Below are positions 55,984 through 64,000 of a stretch of DNA of 64,000 nt, in pieces. A program made the position numbers and the translations under genes. The notes under the pieces were generated by a model. That model did not search any database. It saw only the letters and a program-made list of their open reading frames with translations, and was not told the origin of the DNA. Origin of the DNA: Methylomonas sp. EFPC3 (GTDB lineage: Bacteria; Pseudomonadota; Gammaproteobacteria; Methylococcales; Methylomonadaceae); the NCBI RefSeq assembly GCF_029643245.1, contig NZ_CP116398.1, positions 2,914,001-2,978,000 on the forward strand, in the 5' to 3' direction. Every line of letters begins with the position of its first letter. The stretch's first letter is position 1.

Positions 55984-57437
55984 GACTTCTTCCCACCCAC
56001 GGCCAACCGAAAACTCTCGACCAATTGCATCGCACTCGCATTCGGCTGTTGCCCGCCGTGGCCGACCACTTCGAACACTTTTTCGGGGGTCAGCACCGTC
56101 GCTACCAGCAATGGCGAATCCCGCGACGGCACCGGCCCCTTGTAGCTGTATCGGGCCAACGACATCGGAAAACTTTGGCCGTCATCCGCAAAGCGCCGCG
56201 TCTCCTGCACCTCGTAATCGTTCCAAGTGGCCGCCACCAACGCCTGGCGCTGGTCGACGAAGCCGTCCAGGGTTTGCTGCTGGCTGGGGCTGATGCGCAC
56301 CACAACCCATTCGCCGGTCACTCGATTGACCAATTCGAGATCGGTGTCGGGATACAAAGTCCCTCGTTCGACCACGCGCCACTGCCGATCCGGTATCGTC
56401 AAGACATAGTCTGCGGCCGGTCCGGACACCAGCTGCTCGGCGGCCAAGGCCGGCGCCTTGAAATAAGCGAACTCGGCTTTGCTGCCCAGCAGACCCAGCG
56501 CGATAAGCGGAATACCGGCCAAAAGCAAACTACGCTGCCGCCAGGTGTATCGATCGAGCGGAGCGCGCCATTTCGCCGGCTGCGCGACGCGCAAGCGGTT
56601 CATCCAAGCATTCAAGATCAACCACGGCAATGCCGCCAGGATGCAACCGAGTAAGAATAAAAACTGCGGCATGGCGAAATTGCCGAGTGTCGCCGCAACT
56701 AACATCAATGCCAGAACGGCCGGCGAAAACTTGAAAACCATTCCGCGCTTTTGCGCCAAGCGTTTAACTTGCGCGGCCATTTGGTAAAACACATTGAAGT
56801 TGTAAAGAGGAACCAGCATCTGCCAAGCACAGCGGCGCGGATTGAGGCGGGAGCCGCCCAAAGCGCACATGTCGCTGGCAATGCGGTACATCAAAAACGG
56901 CGCATATAGCATCGCGCTAAACACCATCAATAATAAAATGCGCCAGTTGGGTTGCGGAGGGTAGAGTAACGGCAGAGTATTGTCTGGGGGCAGCACCGGT
57001 GCCGGATTTGCTTCGGCGACGGCTTCGAATTCGGGAAAACCGTGGGCGGCCCGCCACCAACGGCGATGACGTTGATGGCCCTGCCAAAACAACGGCAAAG
57101 CCACCAGCACTGCAAGCCCAATGACTGCGCAGCTCCCGAACATGACGTTGGCGTCGGCCTTGCGGTAGCCATCGTACGCCACCCAGCACATGAACACCGC
57201 CACAGCCAAAAACAGGTTACCGCCCAAAAACCAGAATCCGCCCCGATAGTGTTTTACCCCGGCATATCCGCAATACCAAGCGATAAGGCCAAATCCGGCC
57301 GGAGTGATGTATTGCAGAAGATCCCCGCCGCCGGGCGACAGGCTGACTCCTATAGAGGCCCAAGCCGTCAACGCCAGGTAGAGTAAGCTTTGCGCATATA
57401 AACCGTATTGGTGCTTGCCGCGAAAGTGTTCGTCCAT
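55980..57437 (-). CDS. Unrecognised polytopic membrane protein coupled to the DUF3857 gene
   Basis: A 485-aa protein I do not recognise. It has two blocks of hydrophobic helices (about 15-145 and 170-310), each with several segments, joined by a Pro-rich linker (VLPPDNTLPLLYPPQP). An extracytoplasmic domain of about 170 residues ends the protein. The middle has WQMLVPLYNFNVFYQMAAQV, a motif seen in several DUF4234-like membrane proteins. It overlaps the DUF3857/transglutaminase start by 4 bp, so the two probably act together. Function remains open. Confidence 0.8.
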   Translation of the reverse strand: MDEHFRGKHQYGLYAQSLLYLALTAWASIGVSLSPGGGDLLQYITPAGFGLIAWYCGYAGVKHYRGGFWFLGGNLFLAVAVFMCWVAYDGYRKADANVMFGSCAVIGLAVLVALPLFWQGHQRHRRWWRAAHGFPEFEAVAEANPAPVLPPDNTLPLLYPPQPNWRILLLMVFSAMLYAPFLMYRIASDMCALGGSRLNPRRCAWQMLVPLYNFNVFYQMAAQVKRLAQKRGMVFKFSPAVLALMLVAATLGNFAMPQFLFLLGCILAALPWLILNAWMNRLRVAQPAKWRAPLDRYTWRQRSLLLAGIPLIALGLLGSKAEFAYFKAPALAAEQLVSGPAADYVLTIPDRQWRVVERGTLYPDTDLELVNRVTGEWVVVRISPSQQQTLDGFVDQRQALVAATWNDYEVQETRRFADDGQSFPMSLARYSYKGPVPSRDSPLLVATVLTPEKVFEVVGHGGQQPNASAMQLVESFRLAVGGKKS

Positions 57438-57759
57438 GTCGGTTCCGAAATCAATAGTGTCTGTTCGACCGTTGGCAAATCAAACCCAGCAAGACAAATG
57501 GCCTGCAGAGCAACTGAGCGCCAACTCTAAAACGAAACGCGCTATTTGACAAACCAAACCGCGTGACGGGCGGGACGCCGATATCTATCGGCCCGATCAG
57601 ACTCTGCCTTAGCGATTGGCGAGTGCGTCTTCGCGCCAAGCCGGCAGGTAACTGGGAAACAATGAAATTTTGCGGATATCGGCAACCGGGAAGACCAACG
57701 CGCGGCCCGCCCGGTCAAGCCTTATTTAGATTTAGTCGTAATTCGGAGCGAAATTGGCA
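57438..57759. other. Gene-free stretch between the membrane protein and acyltransferase genes
   Basis: A 322-bp spacer between two genes transcribed leftward. I see no gene, RNA or clear hairpin; it probably holds the promoter for the membrane-protein operon. Confidence 0.5.
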
Positions 57760-59874
57760 TTATTTCTTTTGCGACGCCTTAGTCAACCACTCGGAGAACT
57801 TACCGAAAATATAATGACTGCCGCGCAGGGAAAGATGATCGTCATCGTAAAAGTAAGACACGCCGTCTTCCAAGCCCGCTCCGCACGACGATTCGTCGCA
57901 CAAATATTCGTAGGCCGGGAAAATCTTGATCCTGTTTTCGGTCGCGGCATTAATCGAGCCGACCGCATGCCGGTAGTTAGTGTTTCTCTGGTCGAAAGAT
58001 TTACGTGGTACGTTGCAATCCGGCCGCTCTTTGTCGGTAATTTTTATCGGCCGGTCTTCAACGCAACTTCTGGCTTCGACGCCTATTTCCGGAACGTCCT
58101 CGACGAAAATTACCTGTTTGCCGAATTTCAGAATCTCGTTAATCGACGCCACATAACCGGAAATAAAACGGTTGTAATTTTCCGGCAGCAAGTCGTTCGG
58201 GTCTTTGATGATGCGGTAGGTATTTTTCTTCTCGATATCGCCGTAACCGGAGCCATCGACATACATTGCCCCTCTGGTGGCAAACACCACTTGCTGGATC
58301 GACGGAAAATCTCTGAGCACTTTCATCACAATCGGCATCACGACTCTGCAGCGCGAGGCCTTATCCGAGAACTCTTCGTACGGATTGATAGCAACTAAAT
58401 CGGCAAAGGGCAAACAGCCGTTTACCGCCACCAACGCCAAATCGTTGGCCCCCTTCGATATCGAGTCGTAAACGAATTGCGCCGCGTGGCTGTCGCCGAC
58501 GACCAAGGTTTTTGGGGTCGAAGTCGTAAAACGACAAATCAGATACTCGTAACTGGCGCCCAATTCCGCTTTGCAGATGTCGTCGACCCAATCATCCGGC
58601 GTGTTAAACAACACCGTGCCTTTGACGTCTGCAAATAACGTGGTCTTACTGGGGGCGTCGGCTTGGCGAAACTCGAAACCGTCTTTCAAGTAAGAGAAGT
58701 AACCGATATTGCCGATGATCAACATCATCGCTATTAGAACGACCGTTTTGGATTTATTACCCTTGCCGAAACGAATCGGCTGCTCGACCAAGCGGTATGT
58801 CAACCATGCCAACAGCACGGACAGCGCCACCGCGACCAAACGGATATTGACACTGGGTACTTCCGTTTCCAAAACTCGCGCAAACGACAGCAAAGGCCAA
58901 TGCCACAAATAAAGCGGAAAACTGATCACGCCGACCCAAACCGCCAGACGGTTGGACAAAACAATCCGGTTAAACCAGGCTTGCGGCCCGGCCGAGATGA
59001 TCAAAACCGCACCCAGCATCGGAATCACCGCCCATTTGCCGGGAAAGTAAAAGTTGCGGTTGATGATGGAAAATCCGTAAATCAGCAAAAACAAACCGAT
59101 AAACGAGAGAACGTTGGCCAGGGTCTTGCCGTCCGCTTCGTGCGTCTCGCGATACACCACGCTCGCCAACCAGCCATCGAGTTTGGCCCGGAAAGGGGCA
59201 TAAGCGCCTTTCCGGTACAGCGCGAGCCAGGCCAACATACTGCCGCACAACAACTCCCAAAAACGGGTTTGCGGCGAATAGAAAGTGGCTACGCTGTCGA
59301 AGCGTATTCCCCGCATATTCAGATAAAAGGACGCCAGCGCGACCAGTACAGTGACGGTCAAAATATTGAAATTCCGCCGCCAAGCCAGCCAAATCAGGAA
59401 GGGCCAAACGATATAAAACTGCTCCTCTATCCCCAAGCTCCACAAATGCAGCAACGGTTTGGCTTCCGCCGAATAATCGAAATAACCGTCTTCGCCCCAC
59501 AACACAAAGTTGGAGACAAAGCCGGCTCCGGCGGCGATATGCTTGCCCAACTCTTTGTATTCGTCAGCAAACAGCGCAAACCAGCCGAACGCATAACTGG
59601 CGGCCAACACCAGAATCAGCGACGGAAAGATGCGCTTGACCCGACGGGCGTAGAATTCGCCGAAACTGAAGGTACCTTTCTCCAGATTCTGAAAAATGAT
59701 GCTGGAAATCAAATAGCCGGAAATGACGAAGAAAATGTCGACGCCGATAAACCCGCCTTTCAAACCGTTGGGAAAGGCGTGGAACACCACGACCGAAAGC
59801 ACGGCAACGGCGCGCAAGCCGTCGATATCGGGGCGGTACTTGATGTGTAGCAGGTGGGGATTGGCAGATGTCAT
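57760..59874 (-). CDS. OafA/YrhL-type acyltransferase with C-terminal SGNH domain
   Basis: A 704-aa membrane acyltransferase for surface-sugar O-acetylation. The N-terminal acyltransferase-3 domain has RPDIDGLRAVAVLSVVVFHA, then IGVDIFFVISGYLISSII, FYARRVKRIFPSLIL and FPLYLWHWPLLSF, the usual family markers, in ten or so helices. The C-terminal SGNH/GDSL-like domain (about 460-700) has VVGDSHAAQF (block I nucleophile Ser) and a DDDHLSLRGSHYI end with the Asp-x-x-His pair. The combination is that of O-antigen, capsule or peptidoglycan modifying enzymes. Acceptor unknown. Confidence 0.93.
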   Translation of the reverse strand: MTSANPHLLHIKYRPDIDGLRAVAVLSVVVFHAFPNGLKGGFIGVDIFFVISGYLISSIIFQNLEKGTFSFGEFYARRVKRIFPSLILVLAASYAFGWFALFADEYKELGKHIAAGAGFVSNFVLWGEDGYFDYSAEAKPLLHLWSLGIEEQFYIVWPFLIWLAWRRNFNILTVTVLVALASFYLNMRGIRFDSVATFYSPQTRFWELLCGSMLAWLALYRKGAYAPFRAKLDGWLASVVYRETHEADGKTLANVLSFIGLFLLIYGFSIINRNFYFPGKWAVIPMLGAVLIISAGPQAWFNRIVLSNRLAVWVGVISFPLYLWHWPLLSFARVLETEVPSVNIRLVAVALSVLLAWLTYRLVEQPIRFGKGNKSKTVVLIAMMLIIGNIGYFSYLKDGFEFRQADAPSKTTLFADVKGTVLFNTPDDWVDDICKAELGASYEYLICRFTTSTPKTLVVGDSHAAQFVYDSISKGANDLALVAVNGCLPFADLVAINPYEEFSDKASRCRVVMPIVMKVLRDFPSIQQVVFATRGAMYVDGSGYGDIEKKNTYRIIKDPNDLLPENYNRFISGYVASINEILKFGKQVIFVEDVPEIGVEARSCVEDRPIKITDKERPDCNVPRKSFDQRNTNYRHAVGSINAATENRIKIFPAYEYLCDESSCGAGLEDGVSYFYDDDHLSLRGSHYIFGKFSEWLTKASQKK

Positions 59875-60363
59875 GAAATCTCGTCTCGCTAAGCCAGGCT
59901 CGGATTCGTCCTTAGCCTGCTAGCGAGGCGGCTGTGGGCGGCATGGTTCCTGGAAATTGTTGGTCATTCCAACTGTAAGTTTCCGGTCAGCCCCTCTATC
60001 CGGCGGCCAAGTTTTGAAGAGTAGGCTAAACCGCTGCCTCAAACCTCTTTGCCGCCAAACCACTCCCTTGGAGAACGGTTATCGGATTGCTACAGTACCC
60101 GGTTGGGCAACGGCATCGCCAGAACGGCGAAAAGGCGGCATTCCCAATCAGGTTGCGCGATCATAGCACCGTTTTCCGGATAAACTCTGTGAAATTTGCG
60201 TGATTAATTGCGCTGAATCACGTTCCGAAACAAGCCAAACAGATTTCGATTCGCTATTTATCAAGCAAATCAAACGGTAACGCAAGCCGGCGAAATCCGT
60301 GACCGACAAGATTTTTTTCGTTTCGGCCGGCCGGAAAGCCGGATAGGCCAAATCGGAAATCGG
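59875..60363. other. Gene-free stretch between acyltransferase and icd
   Basis: 489 bp without a supportable gene or RNA. It contains short palindromic stretches such as GGCCGGCCGG around 60330, with no T-run suited to terminating icd. It must hold the acyltransferase promoter. Confidence 0.5.
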
Positions 60364-61593
60364 TTACAACTCCAAACTGCGCTCCAGATTGGTTTGCAAT
60401 GCCGCCAAAAAAGCCTCGGTGGTTAAATATTGCGAATCGTCGACCGCGTCGCCATGTATGCATACCGCCAAATCTTTGGTCATCAGCCCGGACTCGACGG
60501 TATCGACGCAGACCTTTTCCAGCGTGTGGCAAAAATCGATCAGTTGAGCGTTGCCGTCCAGTTTGCCGCGAAAGGCCAGGCCGCGGGTCCAGGCGAAGAT
60601 CGACGCGATCGGATTGGTCGAAGTCTGCTTGCCCTGCTGGTGCATCCGGTAATGGCGAGTAACGGTGCCGTGTGCGGCTTCGGCCTCCATGATCATACCG
60701 TCCGGCGTTACCAGCGTCGAAGTCATCAACCCCAGCGAACCGAAACCTTGGGCGACGGTATCCGATTGCACGTCGCCGTCGTAATTTTTACAGGCCCAGA
60801 CGAAAGCGCCGTTCCATTTCAAGGCCGACGCGACCATGTCGTCGATCAATTTGTGCTCGTAAACAATACCTTTGGCGGCGAATTGGGCTTTGTATTCGGT
60901 TTGGTAAATGTCTTCGAAGATGTCCTTGAAGCGGCCGTCGTATTTTTTCAGGATGGTGTTTTTGGTGGACAGGTATAACGGCCAGCCCCGGTCCAGCGCG
61001 ACGTTGAAACAGCTACGGGCGAAGCCGGCGATCGATTCGTCGGTGTTGTACATCGCCAGCGCCACACCGTCGCCGGCGAAATGGTAGACCTCGTAGCTTT
61101 GTTCAGGGCCGCCGTCGTCCGGTTTAAAACTGATCGTCAATTTGCCTTTGCCCTTGGTGACAAAATCGGTGGCGCGGTATTGGTCGCCGAAGGCATGCCG
61201 GCCGATACAAATCGGCTGGGTCCAGTTCGGCACCAGCCGCGGCACGTTTTTGCAGATGATAGGTTCGCGAAATACGGTACCGTCCAGGATGTTGCGAATC
61301 GTGCCGTTCGGCGATTTGTACATTTTTTTCAAACCAAACTCTTCGACACGGGCTTCGTCCGGCGTAATCGTCGCGCATTTGATGCCGACGCCGTGTTTTT
61401 TAATCGCGTTGGCGGCATCGATTGTCACCTGGTCGTCGGTGGCGTCACGGTGCTCGATACCCAAATCGTAATATTCGATCGGCAATTCCAGATAAGGCAG
61501 GATCAGTTTGTCCTTGATGAAACGCCAGATAATCCTGGTCATCTCGTCGCCGTCGATTTCCACTACCGGATTATTCACCTTTATTTTCTGCAT
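60364..61593 (-). CDS. icd: NADP-dependent isocitrate dehydrogenase (eukaryote-like type II)
   Basis: Homodimeric dehydrogenase of the TCA route giving 2-oxoglutarate. 409 aa from ATG 61593, preceded by AGGAG. It has [76 protein letters not shown] (shown here in part), and [28 protein letters not shown]-like text near the C-terminus. This is the IDH subfamily shared with eukaryotic cytosolic and mitochondrial NADP-IDH, not the E. coli icd type. Confidence 0.94.
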   Translation of the reverse strand: MQKIKVNNPVVEIDGDEMTRIIWRFIKDKLILPYLELPIEYYDLGIEHRDATDDQVTIDAANAIKKHGVGIKCATITPDEARVEEFGLKKMYKSPNGTIRNILDGTVFREPIICKNVPRLVPNWTQPICIGRHAFGDQYRATDFVTKGKGKLTISFKPDDGGPEQSYEVYHFAGDGVALAMYNTDESIAGFARSCFNVALDRGWPLYLSTKNTILKKYDGRFKDIFEDIYQTEYKAQFAAKGIVYEHKLIDDMVASALKWNGAFVWACKNYDGDVQSDTVAQGFGSLGLMTSTLVTPDGMIMEAEAAHGTVTRHYRMHQQGKQTSTNPIASIFAWTRGLAFRGKLDGNAQLIDFCHTLEKVCVDTVESGLMTKDLAVCIHGDAVDDSQYLTTEAFLAALQTNLERSLEL

Positions 61594-61765
61594 ACCCTGC
61601 TCCTGACGCATTACTAATCGAGCTTGCAGTATAACGCCGTCTCTCCGAATCGGCGCCTGACAAGTCCACAGTTAATCGTCGAAGTCAATTGTCAATTGGT
61701 CTATACTGGCTCGGCCGCGTCGGCTGACCATTGTGCAAGGCTTTGTAATATTGGGCTTTTTGCAA

Positions 61766-61779
61766 GTTAACTAGTTAAC
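61766..61779. promoter_or_regulatory. Perfect 14-bp palindrome upstream of the GMC gene
   Basis: GTTAACTAGTTAAC is a full palindrome, 56 bp before the start codon of the GMC-oxidoreductase gene and in the divergent spacer with icd. Such sites commonly bind dimeric repressors. Confidence 0.5.
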
Positions 61780-61835
61780 AAGCGGACTCGGCTAATCCCG
61801 ATAATAATAAAAAAATCTTTCTCGAGGAGGTATCA

Positions 61836-63593
61836 ATGGCCGGTCCGGATTTAGATTACGAAGCCATCATCATAGGCAGCGGCTTCGGCGGCTCCATCAG
61901 TTTTTGCCGCTTGGCGCAGAAATGGGGCAGCAAGGTCTTGCTGTTAGAACGCGGACGGCGCTACCCGATGGCGTCTTTCGCCCGCTCGCCGAAACAAATT
62001 GCCGACAGCTTCTGGAGCATCGACGGCAACGCGGTGAAGCGGCCCAAGCACATTCAGGATAAGAAGTTGCGGGGGCTGTTCGACATCCGCAACTACAAAA
62101 AAATGGATGCGGTGATTTCGGCCGGCCTGGGCGGCGGCTCGCTGATTTATGCCAACGTGTTTTTGGAGCCACCGGCCCAAGTCTTCGAACAAGGCTGGCC
62201 CGCGGCGATAAACCAAGACACGCTAAAGCCCTACTATCAGGTGGCCAAGCAAGTGCTTGGCGCGCGGCCGGTACCGTCCTGGCAATCCGATCCGCGCCGC
62301 CAAATCGTCCGCACCGAACTGTTTCAGGAATTCGCCGCCCACGACAACCGCACCAGTAAGCTGGCCGACATTTGCGTATTTTTCGGCAACGATTACAGCT
62401 ACAACGGCCGGGAGCAACCACTGGCCATCGGCCTCCAGGAGAAAAACCGCTACGGCGCCACTCAAACCTCCTGCACCTACTGCGGCGAGTGCGATATCGG
62501 CTGCAACACCCATTCCAAGAACACACTGGACCTGAACTACCTCTACGCCGGCGAACACCACCACGGCGGCCAGATCCAGACCGACCGCCAAGCCGAGAAA
62601 ATCGTCCCGCTCGGTGCCGACGGCCGCGACGACCCGCAAGCGGGCGGCGAACACGGCTATCGGGTTGAGTTCCGCGATCTGGAAGCAGACACATTGCAAA
62701 GCGTTACCGCGCGGCGCGTGGTCGTATCGGCCGGCACCTTCGGCACCAACGAGCTATTGCTGCGCTGCCGCGACGTATTCGGCACGTTGCCGAAATTAAG
62801 CGCGCAACTGGGCCGCTGGTTTTCCGGCAACGGCGATTTTCTGTCGTTCGCAATCGAAGGCAAAAAGGACGCCGATCCGAACTATGGCCCGGTGATAACC
62901 CAATACACCGACTACCACCTGTTCGACCGTTTCCAGCGCAACCGGGCCTTCATAATGGAAGACGCCTCTTACCCGGCCACATTGGCTTGGTATATCGAAG
63001 GCGCCTTCCCGACCAGTCTGTTGCGTAAACTGGTCCGTGCGGCGAAGGCATTCATTGCCTGGCTGAAAAAATATCTGGTCAACGGTATCTGGAACGGCTC
63101 ACTGGGCTTTTCGCTGCACGAAATCCTGAAAGACGACTTGTCTTCGAAAAGCGGCGTGCTGCTCTGCATGGGATTGGATAACGGCGACGGCACCCTGACC
63201 CTGAACCAAGAAGGCCGCATCGACCTGGACTGGCCGCAAGACACCAGCATGGGCCTGTATCAGGCCATTCTCGACACCGGCAAACGCTTTAACGCCTTTA
63301 TCAAAGGCAAGCTGTTTTTGCCATTGCCGACTTGGGAGTTGCCGGTCAAACACAACGTAACGGTGCATCCGTTGGGCGGCTGTATCCTGGCCGACTCGGC
63401 GGAGAAAGGCGTAGTCTCCGCCGCCCCGCTCAGCCGGGGCCAGGCCTTCGGTTACCAAGGCCTATACGTAGCCGACGGCTCCATCCTGCCAAGCGCAGTC
63501 GGCGCCAATCCGATCGCCACCATTTCCGCTACTGCCGAGTGGATTGCCGAAGGCATCACCGGCATCTCACCCGACGCCAGCCTGGGCGTGTAG
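61836..63593 (+). CDS. GMC-family FAD oxidoreductase (cholesterol oxidase-like) with cysteine cluster
   Basis: A 585-aa flavoprotein. FAD-binding GSGFGGS at 14-20, GLGGGSLIYANVFLEPP, and C-terminal VHPLGGCILAD with the active-site His and LYVADGSILPSAVGANP are family marks. C213-x2-C216-x2-C219-x3-C223 (CTYCGECDIGC) resembles the metal- or iron-sulfur-type cysteine cluster in cholesterol-oxidase-like GMC proteins. No signal peptide is visible, so it is cytoplasmic or exported by another route. A ribosome site GAGGAGG precedes the ATG. The next gene starts 23 bp later. The substrate is unknown. Confidence 0.87.
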   Translation: MAGPDLDYEAIIIGSGFGGSISFCRLAQKWGSKVLLLERGRRYPMASFARSPKQIADSFWSIDGNAVKRPKHIQDKKLRGLFDIRNYKKMDAVISAGLGGGSLIYANVFLEPPAQVFEQGWPAAINQDTLKPYYQVAKQVLGARPVPSWQSDPRRQIVRTELFQEFAAHDNRTSKLADICVFFGNDYSYNGREQPLAIGLQEKNRYGATQTSCTYCGECDIGCNTHSKNTLDLNYLYAGEHHHGGQIQTDRQAEKIVPLGADGRDDPQAGGEHGYRVEFRDLEADTLQSVTARRVVVSAGTFGTNELLLRCRDVFGTLPKLSAQLGRWFSGNGDFLSFAIEGKKDADPNYGPVITQYTDYHLFDRFQRNRAFIMEDASYPATLAWYIEGAFPTSLLRKLVRAAKAFIAWLKKYLVNGIWNGSLGFSLHEILKDDLSSKSGVLLCMGLDNGDGTLTLNQEGRIDLDWPQDTSMGLYQAILDTGKRFNAFIKGKLFLPLPTWELPVKHNVTVHPLGGCILADSAEKGVVSAAPLSRGQAFGYQGLYVADGSILPSAVGANPIATISATAEWIAEGITGISPDASLGV

Positions 63594-63616
63594 CCCCATC
63601 GCCAGAGGACACAGAC

Positions 63617-64000
63617 ATGACTGACTCCACCGCAAAAACTTCGTTCGAATTCACCGAAGAAATGAAAGGCTACCTCAGCCCCGGCCAAACTGCATTTCAA
63701 GACGGTTACGACCAAGGCAAGACCGACGGCCATTACTTCATGTTTCATCTGACCATCCAGAGCGATGATCTGGATACGTTTTTGGATAACGATCGCCACC
63801 AGGCCGCCGCTATCGGCTGGGTGGAAGGCGATCTGGTCGGCGGCCGTCGCACTGTCGACCAGGGCGTGTTCAACCTGTTCGTCGACAGTGCCGACGCCAA
63901 CCGCAAACAAATGCTGTACCGGCTGTTTTTCACCGACAGCAACGGCCAAAAGCTGACGCTGAGCGGCGCCAAACAAATCCAGGACAATGTCGGGCCGGAT
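63617..64000 (+). CDS. Unrecognised protein, start only (window edge)
   Basis: The first 128 codons of a gene reading off the window. The product begins MTDSTAKTSFEFTEEMKGYL and has a predicted beta-rich, charged character (FMFHLTIQSDDLDTFLDNDR; GVFNLFVDSADANRKQMLYR). No signal peptide or transmembrane segment. It starts 23 bp after the GMC oxidoreductase, so it is probably co-transcribed with it and may be its partner. I cannot name a family. Confidence 0.7.
   Translation, partial: MTDSTAKTSFEFTEEMKGYLSPGQTAFQDGYDQGKTDGHYFMFHLTIQSDDLDTFLDNDRHQAAAIGWVEGDLVGGRRTVDQGVFNLFVDSADANRKQMLYRLFFTDSNGQKLTLSGAKQIQDNVGPD

Noticed and set aside
60000-60363. Possible riboswitch or structured RNA near icd
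   Set aside because: Some stretches look like parts of a c-di-GMP riboswitch, but the core motifs and pairings are missing.
1-64000. tRNA, rRNA, integrase or prophage genes
   Set aside because: None could be found by eye in any intergenic space or reading frame.

Overview
The window looks like chromosomal DNA of a gammaproteobacterial methanotroph, most likely Methylomonas or a close relative. This is an inference: the evidence is moderately high GC, a complete gammaproteobacterial dcw cluster with meso-DAP-type murE, secB-gpsA synteny, a VPLPA-CTERM/exosortase signature and REP-type intergenic repeats. No rRNA, tRNA, CRISPR array, prophage or plasmid replication gene was seen.

Layout. 1-7.8 kb: a truncated AmpG-type permease, an NhaD Na+/H+ antiporter, an assimilatory sulfite reductase hemoprotein with its DUF934 partner, and a ctp protease next to an EnvC-like M23 protein. 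8-10.3 kb: an ArsR regulator with the cysteine spacing of persulfide sensors, a membrane-anchored rhodanese, secB and gpsA. 10.6-29.1 kb: one compact division and cell-wall cluster, mraZ-rsmH-ftsL-ftsI-murE-murF-mraY-murD-ftsW-murG-murC-murB-ddl-ftsQ-ftsA-ftsZ-lpxC. Most of its junctions overlap, and a strong promoter with a probable MraZ operator lies in front. A convergent dciA follows.

29.8-36 kb: a more AT-rich surface-glycan module (GtrA-like flippase, methyltransferase, GtrB-like glycosyltransferase, GT-C-like membrane enzyme), then an exported pentapeptide-repeat protein and an APC permease. 36.1-38.2 kb: a small mobile-looking island in which two long imperfect inverted repeats enclose an unrecognised AT-rich gene and a REP-associated (HUH/Tyr) transposase, itself bracketed by a perfect 30-bp inverted repeat. 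38.2-44.4 kb: ugd, a beta-hydroxyacid dehydrogenase, speA, a divergent speE whose C-terminus looks frameshifted, and an FHA-GGDEF diguanylate cyclase.

44.6-47.2 kb: a cluster of cell-envelope genes with exosortase links (TIGR04073-like protein, OmpA-like lipoprotein, mini-lipoprotein, ComFB-like protein, VPLPA-CTERM protein). 47.4-53.9 kb: a MacAB-like ABC exporter in two blocks, two permeases and an ATPase plus adaptor, separated by an opposite-strand AraC regulator and an EamA transporter. 54-59.9 kb: a DUF3857/transglutaminase protein overlapping an unrecognised membrane protein, and an OafA-type acyltransferase with an SGNH domain. 60.4-64 kb: NADP-type isocitrate dehydrogenase, a GMC/cholesterol-oxidase-like flavoprotein with an unusual Cys cluster, and the start of an unrecognised gene cut by the window edge.

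The best candidates for something new are the repeat-bounded island at 36-38 kb, the ArsR-rhodanese pair, the split exporter and the exosortase/ComFB cluster. All assignments come from reading the sequence; no database search was run.
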